Part shown: positions 38,379-47,097 of the stretch, one piece after another | Layout: each line of letters opens with the position of its first letter | Position numbering within the stretch: the stretch's first letter is position 1 | Origin: Salibacteraceae bacterium | GTDB taxonomy: Bacteria; Bacteroidota; Bacteroidia; Flavobacteriales_G; Salibacteraceae | Length of the DNA stretch: 64,000 nucleotides | Assembly: GCA_018401875.1 (NCBI GenBank) | Contig: JAGYJZ010000002.1 | Location: 202,806-266,805 of the forward strand | Direction of reading: 5' to 3' | The notes under the pieces: model-generated | The model's input: only the letters and a program-made list of their open reading frames with translations | What the model was told of the DNA's origin: nothing | The model's database searches: none | Made by a program: the position numbers and the translations under genes

Positions 38379-40994
38379 TTAAGTTAATAGTTTAGCACGG
38401 TCAAGGGCTCTTTGGAGCCCTTCGCTGTTTTTACCCCCAGCCATTGCTAAAAACTTTTGACCTCCGCCACCTCCATCAATCTCAGAGGCTAGCTCGCGCA
38501 CTAATTTTGAGGCATCCATATCTGCTGATTCTGCAAGAGATCTGCTGATTCCCACAATAATGAACGGTTTAGCTTCAAACTCACCGCCTATTATTGCAAC
38601 AAGATTATCAATCTCGAGTGTTAAATTGTATACCGTATCCTTAGCAGATTTGCCATCGATGCCTGAAATTCTTTGAATTAAAACCTCTCGATCGCCACGC
38701 TTTTCAATAGTCATTTTAAGCGATTCTTTTAATCGACCTTTTTCGCGAATCTCAAATTCCTCGACTTGTTTCTGGGCCGATTTGCTTTCGAGCTGAAGTT
38801 TTTGAATGGCCGCTAGTAAATCCTTTGGATAACCGAGCGATTCATTAATGCTATCTAGTACACTTAAAGAATTAGCAATATAATTTGCATGTGCTTGTCC
38901 TGTGAGCGCCTCAATTCTTCTGATGCCACTTGCCACACTGCTTTCTGAGGTTATTTTAAACCCTCCGATCTCAAATGTGGAGGCAACGTGCGTGCCTCCG
39001 CAAAGCTCAATGGAGTCTCCAAACTTCACTACGCGCACTTCATCACCGTACTTCTCACCAAACAATGCCATAGCGCCCATTTCCTTCGCTTCTGAAATGG
39101 GCATTTTACGCCATTCTTGAAGTTCGACCGATTGCCGAATGGCCTTATTCACTGATGCTTCTATTGCGTTTAGTTGGTCATTCGTAATTTTTTCGAAATG
39201 AGAAAAGTCAAACCTCAATTTATCAGGAGAAACCAAAGAACCCTTTTGCTCAACATGATCGCCAAGGACTTGACGAAGAGCGTGATGCATCAAATGCGTT
39301 GCGGAATGATTCCTTTTAATATCAGCACGCCTCAACACATCCACTTGAGCGATTACCACGCCATTAATGGATTTGACTCTTTCAGTTACAATATGAATAA
39401 TTTCGTTATTCTCCTTTTTCGTGTCTGCAACTTGAATTTCTTGACCGTCAATAATTAATTTCCCTGTGTCGCCAACCTGCCCTCCGCTCTCTGCGTAAAA
39501 TGGAGTTTCCAACAGCACGAGTTGTATTACCTCTTTACTTTTAACTGTTGCCGAACGAAATTTTGCAATTTTCGTGGATGCACTGTGCTGATCATACCCG
39601 AGAAAAATGCTATTGCTTCCTTCGTTAACCACTGTCCAATCGCCAAACGATGTTTTTGTTGCATTACGCGACCTTTCCTTTTGCTTTTCTAATGCAACAG
39701 AAAAACCAGGCAAGTCAACTTTCCAATTTTTCTCCTCGGCAATTAGGTTCGTCAAATCAATTGGAAAACCAAACGTATCGTAAAGCTCGAAGGCTACTTC
39801 ACCGGGAATCACATGTTCACCAGTGCCATTAAAAATGACGTTCAGCTTTTCCAACCCCTTGTCTAACGTTGACAAAAATGAAGACTCCTCTTCTTTCACC
39901 ACTTTGTTAAGGAGATCCTTGTTTCGCTGCAATTCAGGAAAATCCACTCCCATTTCGTCTACCAATGTCATCACTACCTTATGAATGAATGGCACACTCA
40001 TGTTCAGCTGACTAAAGCCATAGCGAATGGCTCTTCTGAGAACCCTTCGAATAACATATCCCGCACCTGTATTTGACGGAAGCTGTCCATCAGCAATGCA
40101 GAACCCAACAGCACGCACGTGATCTGCAATCACACGAAAAGCAACGTCAGAAAGCGAATCACTCCCGTGATATTTTACATTGGTGTGCGTTTCGATGCTT
40201 TTGATTAATGCTTGAAAAATGTCAGTGTCATAGTTTGAAGAAACCCCTTGCAAAACGCGCACAAGGCGCTCTAAGCCCATACCCGTATCGATATGCTTAT
40301 TCTTTAACGGCTCTAATTTTCCATTCTCGAGCCGATTGAACTGCATAAACACCAAGTTCCAAATTTCGATGACTTCAGGATGGTCAGCATTTACTAATGC
40401 ACTTCCATCTGTCTCTTTTCGATCTGCATCGGATCTAAGATCTACGTGAATTTCTGAGCACGGACCGCACGGCCCTGTTTCGCCCATTTCCCAAAAATTA
40501 TCTTTTCTATTGAACGCTAAAATCCTATTCTCGGGAACGTATTTCATCCACAACTGTTTCGCTTCATGATCGGCTTCCACCCCAAGTTCTAGATCGCCCT
40601 CAAAGACTGATACATACAACCGGCCTTTATCTAAACCATACACATCAACCAACAATTCCCAAGCATAGTCAATGGCTTCTTTCTTAAAGTAGTCTCCAAA
40701 CGACCAATTTCCAAGCATCTCAAACATAGTGTGATGGTAGTGGTCTCGGCCTACTTCCTCTAAATCATTGTGTTTTCCTGACACACGCAAACATTTTTGT
40801 GTATCGGCAACCCTTGTAAACTGCGTTTCTTCGTTGCCAACAAAAATGCTTTTAAACTGATTCATCCCGGCATTGGTGAACATTAGGGTTGGATCATCTT
40901 TGATCACAATTGGTGCGGAAGTAACGATCTGATGTCCCTTTTCCTTAAAATACTCTTGAAACCTTGTTCGCACTTTACGCGTAGTCCACTCCAT
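38379..40994 (-). CDS. alaS: Alanyl-tRNA synthetase
   Basis: 871 residues. Class II aminoacylation domain at the N-terminus (motif 1 region FKEKGHQIVTSAPI; TNAGMNQFKSIFVG; GRDHYHHTMFEMLGNWSFGDYFKKE), editing domain with zinc-type motifs (NHSATHLMHHALR with HxxxH; ELCGGTHVASTFEIGGFKI) and a C-terminal DHHA1-type C-Ala domain (DGGGGGQKFLAMAGG). All parts are intact. Divergent from the M23 peptidase gene, as in many Bacteroidota. Confidence 0.98.
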   Translation of the reverse strand: MEWTTRKVRTRFQEYFKEKGHQIVTSAPIVIKDDPTLMFTNAGMNQFKSIFVGNEETQFTRVADTQKCLRVSGKHNDLEEVGRDHYHHTMFEMLGNWSFGDYFKKEAIDYAWELLVDVYGLDKGRLYVSVFEGDLELGVEADHEAKQLWMKYVPENRILAFNRKDNFWEMGETGPCGPCSEIHVDLRSDADRKETDGSALVNADHPEVIEIWNLVFMQFNRLENGKLEPLKNKHIDTGMGLERLVRVLQGVSSNYDTDIFQALIKSIETHTNVKYHGSDSLSDVAFRVIADHVRAVGFCIADGQLPSNTGAGYVIRRVLRRAIRYGFSQLNMSVPFIHKVVMTLVDEMGVDFPELQRNKDLLNKVVKEEESSFLSTLDKGLEKLNVIFNGTGEHVIPGEVAFELYDTFGFPIDLTNLIAEEKNWKVDLPGFSVALEKQKERSRNATKTSFGDWTVVNEGSNSIFLGYDQHSASTKIAKFRSATVKSKEVIQLVLLETPFYAESGGQVGDTGKLIIDGQEIQVADTKKENNEIIHIVTERVKSINGVVIAQVDVLRRADIKRNHSATHLMHHALRQVLGDHVEQKGSLVSPDKLRFDFSHFEKITNDQLNAIEASVNKAIRQSVELQEWRKMPISEAKEMGAMALFGEKYGDEVRVVKFGDSIELCGGTHVASTFEIGGFKITSESSVASGIRRIEALTGQAHANYIANSLSVLDSINESLGYPKDLLAAIQKLQLESKSAQKQVEEFEIREKGRLKESLKMTIEKRGDREVLIQRISGIDGKSAKDTVYNLTLEIDNLVAIIGGEFEAKPFIIVGISRSLAESADMDASKLVRELASEIDGGGGGQKFLAMAGGKNSEGLQRALDRAKLLT

Positions 40995-41034
40995 AATCTG
41001 TTAATTTCGCTGAAATTCCGTTTATTAAAGGATG

Positions 41035-41063
41035 CAAAAGTAGCTGTTGTCCTATTTTCGCAA
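41035..41063 (-). promoter_or_regulatory. Sigma-A promoter of alaS
   Basis: Minus strand: TTG (41061-41063), 18 bases, then TACTTTTG (41035-41042), a perfect TAnnTTTG. It lies about 40 bases before the alaS ATG. Confidence 0.7.
41053..41060 (+). promoter_or_regulatory. Possible -7 element for the M23 peptidase gene
   Basis: TATTTTCG (TAnnTTCG variant) lies 18 bases before the TTG start, inside the alaS promoter spacer on the other strand. No TTG is seen at the proper distance upstream. If real, the two divergent promoters overlap and would compete. Confidence 0.3.
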
Positions 41064-41078
41064 TCTAAAAATTAAAAT

Positions 41079-42053
41079 TTGGCTAAAGTCCGTTATCAAT
41101 ACAACGAAAGTTCCCTCAGTTATGAGAAGGTCAAGGTGACCCCTTGGCGAAGGTTTCTGAATATTCTTTGGTTTATAGGGGCTTCGTTTTTCTTTGGCGG
41201 TTTAATTTACATCGGTTTCAATGTGCTTTATGACTCTCCCAAAGAGAAGCAACTGATTGCTGAAAAAGAGGAACTCTTGTTGCAGTATGAGCTATTGAAT
41301 AGCAAATTAGACCAAGCAAGCATAATCTTAGCAGATCTTGAAAATCGTGATGACAACATTTACCGAACAATTTTTGAAGCCGAACCCATTCCTGATAACT
41401 TAAGAAAAGCGGGTATCGGTGGTATCAACAGATACAAAAACTTAGAGAAGTTTAAAGGTGATGCGGACATTGTAATAAGCACGACCAAAAAGCTTGACCG
41501 ATTATCAAAGCAGCTGTACATTCAGTCGAAGTCATTTGATGAAATCTATGAATTGGCGAAGCAGAAAAAGCAACTTCTTGCGGCTATTCCCGCTATTCAG
41601 CCGGTTTCTAATAAAGATTTGACAAGAGTGGCAAGTGGATATGGCATGCGCATTGACCCGCACTACAAAACACCTGCATTTCACGAGGGAATGGATTTTA
41701 CAGCTCCTACAGGAACGCCAATTTATGCTACGGGAGATGGAGTTGTGGCGAGGGCAGATCAGGGCTCCCGCGGGTATGGAAACCATGTGCGTATCGATCA
41801 TGGCTTCGGATATTTAACACTCTACGCGCACATGAGTGAAATTGCAGTGAACCCCGGTCAAAAAGTATCGAGGGGTGAAGTAATAGGGTTTGTAGGAAAC
41901 ACGGGTAAATCTAGCGGACCTCATTTGCATTATGAAGTGCATAAAAACGATCGTCCAATCAATCCGATTAACTTCTACTTTAGCGACTTGAGTCCTGAAG
42001 AGTATGATTTGATGATCCAGTTGTCTTCTCAGGAGAATCAATCGTTTGATTAA
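41079..42053 (+). CDS. M23 family metallopeptidase (peptidoglycan hydrolase)
   Basis: 324 residues. Starts at TTG; no in-frame ATG exists nearby, and the N-terminus MAKVRYQYNESSLSYEKV agrees with the conserved start of this Bacteroidota family. One TM near residues 30-50 (LWFIGASFFFGGLIYIGFNVL), a coiled-coil stalk (about 58-100), then a LytM endopeptidase domain with zinc ligands in FHEGMDFTAP (near 203) and PHLHYEVHK (near 284). Acts in the periplasm on cross-linked peptidoglycan or as an EnvC-like activator. It precedes a MerR gene by 14 bases, in the common alaS/M23/MerR neighbourhood. Confidence 0.92.
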   Translation: MAKVRYQYNESSLSYEKVKVTPWRRFLNILWFIGASFFFGGLIYIGFNVLYDSPKEKQLIAEKEELLLQYELLNSKLDQASIILADLENRDDNIYRTIFEAEPIPDNLRKAGIGGINRYKNLEKFKGDADIVISTTKKLDRLSKQLYIQSKSFDEIYELAKQKKQLLAAIPAIQPVSNKDLTRVASGYGMRIDPHYKTPAFHEGMDFTAPTGTPIYATGDGVVARADQGSRGYGNHVRIDHGFGYLTLYAHMSEIAVNPGQKVSRGEVIGFVGNTGKSSGPHLHYEVHKNDRPINPINFYFSDLSPEEYDLMIQLSSQENQSFD

Positions 42054-42067
42054 ACCACTACTGCCCC

Positions 42068-42403
42068 ATGCCTGTTAAAGAAATAGCCTCATTTAAATTG
42101 TATTATTCCATCGGTGAAGTCGCTGAAATGCTTGACGTTAACGCATCGCTTTTGCGTTTTTGGGAAAAGGAGTTTGACATTATTTCCCCACAGAAAAACG
42201 CAAAAGGCAATCGGATTTACAAGGAACAGGACGTCAAAAATTTAAAACTGATTCACCAACTGGTTAAGCAGCGCGGTTTTACACTTGACGGAGCAAAAAA
42301 GAAAATTAAGGCAGATCATAAAGCCTTATTGGAAAAGTCGGAAATGATTGAGTCGTTGAATCATGTCAAAGACATGCTCTTAGATTTGAAAGACTCTCTT
42401 TAA
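42068..42403 (+). CDS. MerR family transcriptional regulator
   Basis: 111 residues. Winged-helix MerR DNA-binding domain (YYSIGEVAEMLDVNASLLRFWEKEF ... NRIYKEQDVKNLKLIHQLV) followed by a short C-terminal helix for dimerisation; no ligand domain. It is likely cotranscribed with the M23 gene. Targets unknown. Its TAA stop shares bases with the TAA stop of the convergent hldD gene (4-base overlap TTAA). Confidence 0.9.
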   Translation: MPVKEIASFKLYYSIGEVAEMLDVNASLLRFWEKEFDIISPQKNAKGNRIYKEQDVKNLKLIHQLVKQRGFTLDGAKKKIKADHKALLEKSEMIESLNHVKDMLLDLKDSL

Positions 42404-43362
42404 AAATTTCGTTTACTCATCAAATAATTCTGCACGTAGTCATCAATTCCATCTTCGAGGGATGTGAATTTTTTGGTGTAGCCCGCGGCAAGTAATTTGT
42501 CCATTTTGGCCTCCGTGAAATACTGGTATTTGTCGCGAATGTCTTCGGGAGTGTCTACAAAAGAAATATTCTCTTCCTTCCCCAACGATTTAAAAACACT
42601 TCGGGTTAAGTCTAAAAATGTACGCGCGGTGCCTGACCCTAAATTGTACAACCCGCTTTCAGGTAGCTTTTCGAATAAAAACTTCATCACCTCAACTACA
42701 TCCTTCACATAGACAAAGTCTCTGAGTTGTTCACCGTCTTTAAAATTCGCATTGTGCGACCTAAAGAGCCGCATCTCTCCTTTTTCTTGTATCTGATTGA
42801 ATGCGTGAAAAATTACAGATGCCATTCGCGATTTGTGGAATTCGTTCGGACCATAAACATTAAAAAATTTGAGTCCATACCAATGCTTCGGTACCTTATC
42901 CTGAGTCAACGCCCACTTATCGAACTCATTTTTTGAGATTCCGTATGGATTCAGCGGCTTCAACTGCTCCACAACTTTATGAGCATCTGAATATCCGAAC
43001 TCTCCATCACCATAAGTGGCTGCTGAAGACGCGTAGATCAGGGTTGTATTGAACTGCACACAATAGTCCCAAACTTTTTTTGTGTACTCTAGATTCAGCG
43101 CTTCTAAAATCGAATAATCAAATTCAGTAGTATCAGTTCGTGCGCCAATGTGAAATATCACTTCGATGCCGTGCCCTTGATTGAGCCATTCAAAAAAGTC
43201 GCTTCGCTCTATGCGCTTCATTCCATCGAGGACAAGCAAATTAGAAACTTTTTCGATCTGTGAAAAATCATCCACAATCACAATTTCACCGTGGTAGATG
43301 TTCTTCATAAATTTAGCCAAAACACTTCCAATAAAGCCCGCAGCGCCTGTAATTACGATCAT
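42400..43362 (-). CDS. hldD: ADP-L-glycero-D-manno-heptose 6-epimerase
   Basis: Last step in making ADP-heptose for the LPS inner core. 320 residues, extended SDR fold: Rossmann motif ITGAAGFIGSVLAKF, HIGARTDTTE, the catalytic Ser/Tyr/Lys region (YASSAATYGDGEFG; NPYGISKNEFDKW) and LKFFNVYGPNEFHKSRMASV, which is characteristic of HldD. It stands alone with its own putative promoter; other heptose genes are not in the window. Confidence 0.92.
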   Translation of the reverse strand: MIVITGAAGFIGSVLAKFMKNIYHGEIVIVDDFSQIEKVSNLLVLDGMKRIERSDFFEWLNQGHGIEVIFHIGARTDTTEFDYSILEALNLEYTKKVWDYCVQFNTTLIYASSAATYGDGEFGYSDAHKVVEQLKPLNPYGISKNEFDKWALTQDKVPKHWYGLKFFNVYGPNEFHKSRMASVIFHAFNQIQEKGEMRLFRSHNANFKDGEQLRDFVYVKDVVEVMKFLFEKLPESGLYNLGSGTARTFLDLTRSVFKSLGKEENISFVDTPEDIRDKYQYFTEAKMDKLLAAGYTKKFTSLEDGIDDYVQNYLMSKRNF

Positions 43363-43381
43363 TTCAACTTCAATTAAGCGA

Positions 43382-43389
43382 CAAATGTA
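43382..43389 (-). promoter_or_regulatory. Putative -7 element of hldD
   Basis: On the minus strand TACATTTG matches TAnnTTTG, 20 bases before the hldD ATG. A -33 TTG at the right spacing is not seen. Confidence 0.45.
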
Positions 43390-43408
43390 CTCAAACGCCT
43401 TTGCGACC

Positions 43409-43416
43409 TATCTTTG
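43409..43416 (+). promoter_or_regulatory. Putative -7 element of the pterin-fabD operon
   Basis: TATCTTTG followed by CCGCC is a strong match to the -7 box, 17 bases before the start of the PTPS-like gene. No TTG at standard distance. Divergent from the hldD element in a 70-base gap. Confidence 0.5.
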
Positions 43417-43432
43417 CCGCCAATTTTGAACG

Positions 43433-43852
43433 ATGTCAAAACTGATTTACATAACTCGCAGAGAACGGTTCTCGGCAGCGCACAAATTATCGAAGAGTAA
43501 TTGGAGCGATGAAAAAAATTACGAAGTTTTTGGAAAATGTGCCAATCCAAATTGGCACGGTCATAATTATGATTTATACGTTACGGTAAAAGGTGAAGTA
43601 AAGCCAGAAACAGGCTTCGTAATGGACCTAAAGCTATTAAGTGATTTGATAAAATCGCTGGTAATCGAGCATCTCGACCACAAGAATATCAATCTTGACA
43701 CCCCATTCATGGAGGGCATTATGGCATCAACCGAAAATATTTGCATCGCCATTTGGGAACAATTAGAAGGAGTTGTTGCCGAGCATGGTGCTGCATTACA
43801 CTACATCAAACTCCAAGAAACTGAAAACAACTTTGTAGAATATTATGGGTGA
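43433..43852 (+). CDS. 6-pyruvoyl-tetrahydropterin synthase / QueD family protein
   Basis: 139 residues. Acts on dihydroneopterin triphosphate, made by the FolE enzyme of the overlapping next gene. Zinc ligands His17, His42 and His44 (SAAHKL, NWHGHNY) and the catalytic Cys36 (FGKCANP) are present, as are DHKNIN and the C-terminal Glu in [27 protein letters not shown] is closer to animal PTPS (GKCNNPNGHGHNY) than to E. coli QueD as I remember them. It could make tetrahydropterin cofactors or feed queuosine synthesis; sequence alone does not decide. Confidence 0.88.
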   Translation: MSKLIYITRRERFSAAHKLSKSNWSDEKNYEVFGKCANPNWHGHNYDLYVTVKGEVKPETGFVMDLKLLSDLIKSLVIEHLDHKNINLDTPFMEGIMASTENICIAIWEQLEGVVAEHGAALHYIKLQETENNFVEYYG

Positions 43853-44465
43853 TACATCAGAAGATGCGTTGGGCTTCGAACGGAAAGACACCTACAATGA
43901 AGGTGACCTTCGTGCTTTGCAACAAAGCTTTGAGGCAATCATAAAACACGTAGGAGAAGATCAGCACAGAGAAGGCTTACTTAAAACGCCTGAACGAGCG
44001 GCCAAAGCCATGCAGTTTATTACGCAAGGTTATGAGCAAGACGCGGCAGCTATTCTGCGTTCAGCGCTTTTCAAAGAAGAGCATCAACAAATGGTGCTGG
44101 TAAAAGACATTGAAATGTATTCACTTTGCGAGCATCACATGCTGCCATTTTTTGGCAAAGCCCACATTGCCTACATTCCAAATGGAACAATTGTCGGATT
44201 GAGTAAACTACCTCGAGTAGTGGATGTTTTTGCGCGAAGACTGCAAGTGCAAGAGCGATTAACGCATCAAATAAGGGATTGCATTCAAGAGGCGCTTCAA
44301 CCTGCTGGCGTAGCTGTGGTAATCGAAGCAAAACACATGTGCATGCAAATGCGCGGAGTGCAAAAACAAAATTCGGTGACTACCACTTCAGCCTTTACAG
44401 GTGAGTTTTTAAAAGACTCTACCCGCAAAGAATTCATCAGTTTAATTTCAGCAAAACTTAGTTAA
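43845..44465 (+). CDS. folE: GTP cyclohydrolase I
   Basis: Converts GTP to 7,8-dihydroneopterin triphosphate, first step to folate and pterins. 206 residues. Zinc ligands Cys95, His98 and Cys166 ([28 protein letters not shown]) are intact. Overlaps the PTPS-like gene by 8 bases, so the enzyme and its downstream user are translationally coupled. fabD starts 2 bases after. Confidence 0.96.
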   Translation: MGDTSEDALGFERKDTYNEGDLRALQQSFEAIIKHVGEDQHREGLLKTPERAAKAMQFITQGYEQDAAAILRSALFKEEHQQMVLVKDIEMYSLCEHHMLPFFGKAHIAYIPNGTIVGLSKLPRVVDVFARRLQVQERLTHQIRDCIQEALQPAGVAVVIEAKHMCMQMRGVQKQNSVTTTSAFTGEFLKDSTRKEFISLISAKLS

Positions 44466-44467
44466 CC

Positions 44468-45343
44468 ATGAAAACAGCATACATTTTTCCAGGACAAGGA
44501 GCCCAATTTTCTGGTATGGGTAAAGAGTTATACGACTCGAACAACGAAGCCAAAAAGCTATTTGAACAAGCAAATGAAATATTAGGATTTGAAATCACCA
44601 AGGTGATGTTTGAAGGCAGTGACGATCAATTGAAGGAAACCAAAGTAACCCAGCCGGCCGTGTTTCTGCATTCGGTTGTTTTGGCAAGTACGATCGACAA
44701 CTTCAACCCCGACATGGTTGCCGGACACAGTTTAGGAGAGCTTTCAGCCTTAGTAGCAAATAAAACCCTCAGCTTTGAAGACGGATTAAACCTCGTGTAC
44801 AAGCGTGCCCTTGCGATGCAAAAAGCCTGCGAAGTGAACCCCTCAACCATGGCTGCGATTCTTGGTTTAGAAGATGCCCTTGTGGAAGAAACGTGCGCAG
44901 CGATTGATGGAATTGTTGTTGCTGCAAACTACAATTGTCCGGGCCAGTTGGTAATCAGCGGAAGCAACAAAGCGGTAGAAGAAGCATGCGAAGCATTGAA
45001 GGAAAAAGGTGCGAAGCGTGCGTTATTATTACCTGTTGGTGGCGCCTTTCATTCGCCTTTAATGGAACCCGCGCGTGCTGAATTACAAGCAGCAATAGAG
45101 AATACACACTTCAACAACCCGATTTGTGCCGTATATCAAAACGTTACTGCGAGCGCAATCATTGACCCAACTGCCATCAAAGAAAATCTAATCGCCCAAC
45201 TTACAGCGCCTGTTCGATGGACGCAAAGCGTAGAACACATGGTGAAGGATGGTGCTACTCATTTTGTTGAGGTGGGGCCAGGAAAAGTGCTCTCAGGCTT
45301 GGTGAAAAAAATTCACAGAGAAGCTGAGGTGTCGCAAGCTTAG
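44468..45343 (+). CDS. fabD: Malonyl-CoA:ACP transacylase
   Basis: Loads malonyl groups onto acyl carrier protein for fatty acid synthesis. 291 residues. Nucleophile Ser88 in AGHSLGELSAL, IFPGQGAQFSGMG at the N-terminus and the catalytic His in GGAFHSPLMEPA are visible. Third gene of the pterin operon, an uncommon pairing. Its TAG stop overlaps the TAA of the convergent gene (TTAG). Confidence 0.96.
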   Translation: MKTAYIFPGQGAQFSGMGKELYDSNNEAKKLFEQANEILGFEITKVMFEGSDDQLKETKVTQPAVFLHSVVLASTIDNFNPDMVAGHSLGELSALVANKTLSFEDGLNLVYKRALAMQKACEVNPSTMAAILGLEDALVEETCAAIDGIVVAANYNCPGQLVISGSNKAVEEACEALKEKGAKRALLLPVGGAFHSPLMEPARAELQAAIENTHFNNPICAVYQNVTASAIIDPTAIKENLIAQLTAPVRWTQSVEHMVKDGATHFVEVGPGKVLSGLVKKIHREAEVSQA

Positions 45344-46092
45344 AGCTTCGCGTTGATCAGCTTACCCGATTGAATCAGCTGATGCAACGACTTGAATTGA
45401 CGCGCGTGATTCATGAGTCCGATGTGCCTTATGTGGTGACAATCTGAACCTAACAAACCGATCAATTCGGCTTCAATAAGTTTCTTAGATATATTTTTTA
45501 CGTCAGGAGAATAATGCCCTGTGACGGAATTGATATTTAACTGCAGCACCACTCCTTTGTCAAAAAGCTGCTGGTATTTATCGAATTGCGCATGCCAAAA
45601 CGCGTAACGTTCAGGGTGAGCCAAAACAGGTTTGTAACCTGCCAACTGCATTTCAAATATGACCTCGTTTAAATTTGGCGGCTCACTTAAAAAAGGAAGT
45701 TCGAAAAGCACGTAATTTTCGCCAAAAGTCAACAGCTCTTTGCTTTTAACTTTCTGCATAAACTCCGCATCTAAGTAATATTCGGCCGCGCAGTCAATTT
45801 CGAGTTCAATTCCTTCTTCTTTCGCTGCTTCGCGCAATTTATCGCGACCAGAAATGATGGTTTCGGAGGTGTTTCTATAGTAGTCGCTCATTACATGGGG
45901 CGTTGTAATCACCTTGCTGTAACCGTACGCCTTCATTTCACGGAGCAATTCAAGTGATTCTTCGATGTTTTGAGCACCGTCATCGATGCCCGGAATAAAG
46001 TGAGAATGCACGTCTACACGGAGCACCGAAAGATCAATTGGATCAACGAGCTTTTCTGACTTTTTAAATAACTGGGCAATCTTTCCGATCAT
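45340..46092 (-). CDS. CpsB/CapC-type PHP-fold tyrosine phosphatase
   Basis: 250 residues from the ATG at 46092; an upstream ATG at 46113 would add seven residues. PHP metal-binding motifs DVHSHFIPGIDDGA, ITTPHVMSDYY, LAHPERYAFW and LGSDCHHIRHIG are all present. This family (CpsB, YwqE, Wzb-like in function) dephosphorylates tyrosine kinases that control capsule or exopolysaccharide export. No capsule genes are adjacent. Divergent from the cyclophilin lipoprotein gene, 42 bases apart. Confidence 0.88.
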   Translation of the reverse strand: MIGKIAQLFKKSEKLVDPIDLSVLRVDVHSHFIPGIDDGAQNIEESLELLREMKAYGYSKVITTPHVMSDYYRNTSETIISGRDKLREAAKEEGIELEIDCAAEYYLDAEFMQKVKSKELLTFGENYVLFELPFLSEPPNLNEVIFEMQLAGYKPVLAHPERYAFWHAQFDKYQQLFDKGVVLQLNINSVTGHYSPDVKNISKKLIEAELIGLLGSDCHHIRHIGLMNHARQFKSLHQLIQSGKLINAKL

Positions 46093-46134
46093 TGCATGCA
46101 AATGTATGCTCATAAATCAACGATTCACGGACGA

Positions 46135-46920
46135 ATGAAAACTGTTCTTTGCTTTTTAACGATCATTCACATCATCGTTTTAACTTCTTGCGGGGTTAAC
46201 CAACCAAACAATGATCAAAAAAAGGCCGTTAAAGCCAATCCAACTTCCAATCAAGAAGTTCAAAAACTTACCAAACCCAAAGTTCGCAGACCAAATCCTG
46301 ATAATGTAACACCGTTTTTCATAGAATATGCCGAGGAGCATTCGTCAAATTTGGTGCGTCTAAAAACACGACTTGGCGACATTGACATTCAGCTCTATGA
46401 TGAGACTCCGATTCACCGTGCCAACTTTCTGTACAATATTCACCAAGACCTTTACTACAAAACAATTTTCTATCGGGTTGTGCCCGACTTTATGATTCAA
46501 GGTGGCAATTCAGACAATGATAAAACATTGGAAAAACGCGAAAAAGAAGGCGCATACTATATTCCTAACGAGTGCAAACCCCATTTAATTCACAAGCGTG
46601 GTGCAGTGGCGATGGCCATGAGTTATGATGACAATCCTGAAAATAAATCAGCTCAGTACAGTTATTATATTGTGATTGGCACGCCTTTGACTGAGGGTGG
46701 ATTGGACGCAGTGGAAGAAGAATACAACATTGAAATTTCAGATCAAAACAGAAGCATCTATTCAACGGTTGGAGGCACACCACATCTCGATGGCGTGCAT
46801 ACCGTGTTTGGTGAAGTGGTAAAGGGAATGGATGTGGTTATTGCCATATCAAAAGAAAACAAAGACTCAGGTGATTGGCCCGTGAATGATGTGGTGATAG
46901 ACTGTGAAACACTTAACTAA
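46135..46920 (+). CDS. Cyclophilin-type peptidyl-prolyl isomerase lipoprotein
   Basis: 261 residues from ATG 46135; the track start at 46096 adds 13 residues ahead of an obvious lipoprotein signal, so it is rejected. Signal with lipobox LTSC (MKTVLCFLTIIHIIVLTSCG). A low-complexity linker precedes the cyclophilin domain (about 75-260): TRLGDIDIQLYDETPIHRANF, FYRVVPDFMIQGGNSDND, HTVFGEVVKGMDVV. Predicted periplasmic or outer-membrane-anchored foldase. The insert around residues 170-235 is longer than in the minimal E. coli PpiA/B. Confidence 0.9.
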   Translation: MKTVLCFLTIIHIIVLTSCGVNQPNNDQKKAVKANPTSNQEVQKLTKPKVRRPNPDNVTPFFIEYAEEHSSNLVRLKTRLGDIDIQLYDETPIHRANFLYNIHQDLYYKTIFYRVVPDFMIQGGNSDNDKTLEKREKEGAYYIPNECKPHLIHKRGAVAMAMSYDDNPENKSAQYSYYIVIGTPLTEGGLDAVEEEYNIEISDQNRSIYSTVGGTPHLDGVHTVFGEVVKGMDVVIAISKENKDSGDWPVNDVVIDCETLN

Positions 46921-46926
46921 GGAGTG

Positions 46927-47067
46927 CTACTTGCATTTAAACTTCCCCGCTGGCGGACGTTTGTGGTAACCTGAAGATGAAGCACAACTGACTGCTAACA
47001 CAGACAAAAGCAAACTAAGCGAAATCACTTTCAATGCTGTCGATCTTCTAGAGGGCGAAAAATTCAT
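46927..47067 (-). CDS. Small lipoprotein (46 residues), not in ORF track
   Basis: Minus-strand ATG at 47067, stop TAG at 46927. The protein has a basic N-terminus (PSRRSTALK), a hydrophobic core ISLSLLLSVLAV and a lipobox AVSC, leaving a mature part of only 19 residues, CASSSGYHKRPPAGKFKCK, which is basic and ends with a second Cys. A TTG twelve codons in could be an alternative start. It lies 30 bases after the LRR gene on the same strand, so it may belong to the ribF-LRR operon. Function unknown; tiny basic lipoproteins of this kind are known in Bacteroidota. Confidence 0.65.
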   Translation of the reverse strand: MNFSPSRRSTALKVISLSLLLSVLAVSCASSSGYHKRPPAGKFKCK

Positions 47068-47097
47068 CCGTTCAAATTTACAGTTTATCACTTTTGA

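Noticed and set aside
41635-41817. Out-of-frame ORF in the M23 gene
   Set aside because: Lies across the conserved LytM motifs of the real frame.
45326-45358. Hairpin GCAAGCT-TAG-AGCTTCGC at the fabD stop as a terminator
   Set aside because: Imperfect stem and no T-run on either strand.
46099-46106. TACATTTG on the minus strand as a promoter for the CpsB-like gene
   Set aside because: It would place the start of transcription at or after the ATG 46092; would require a leaderless mRNA, so not supported.
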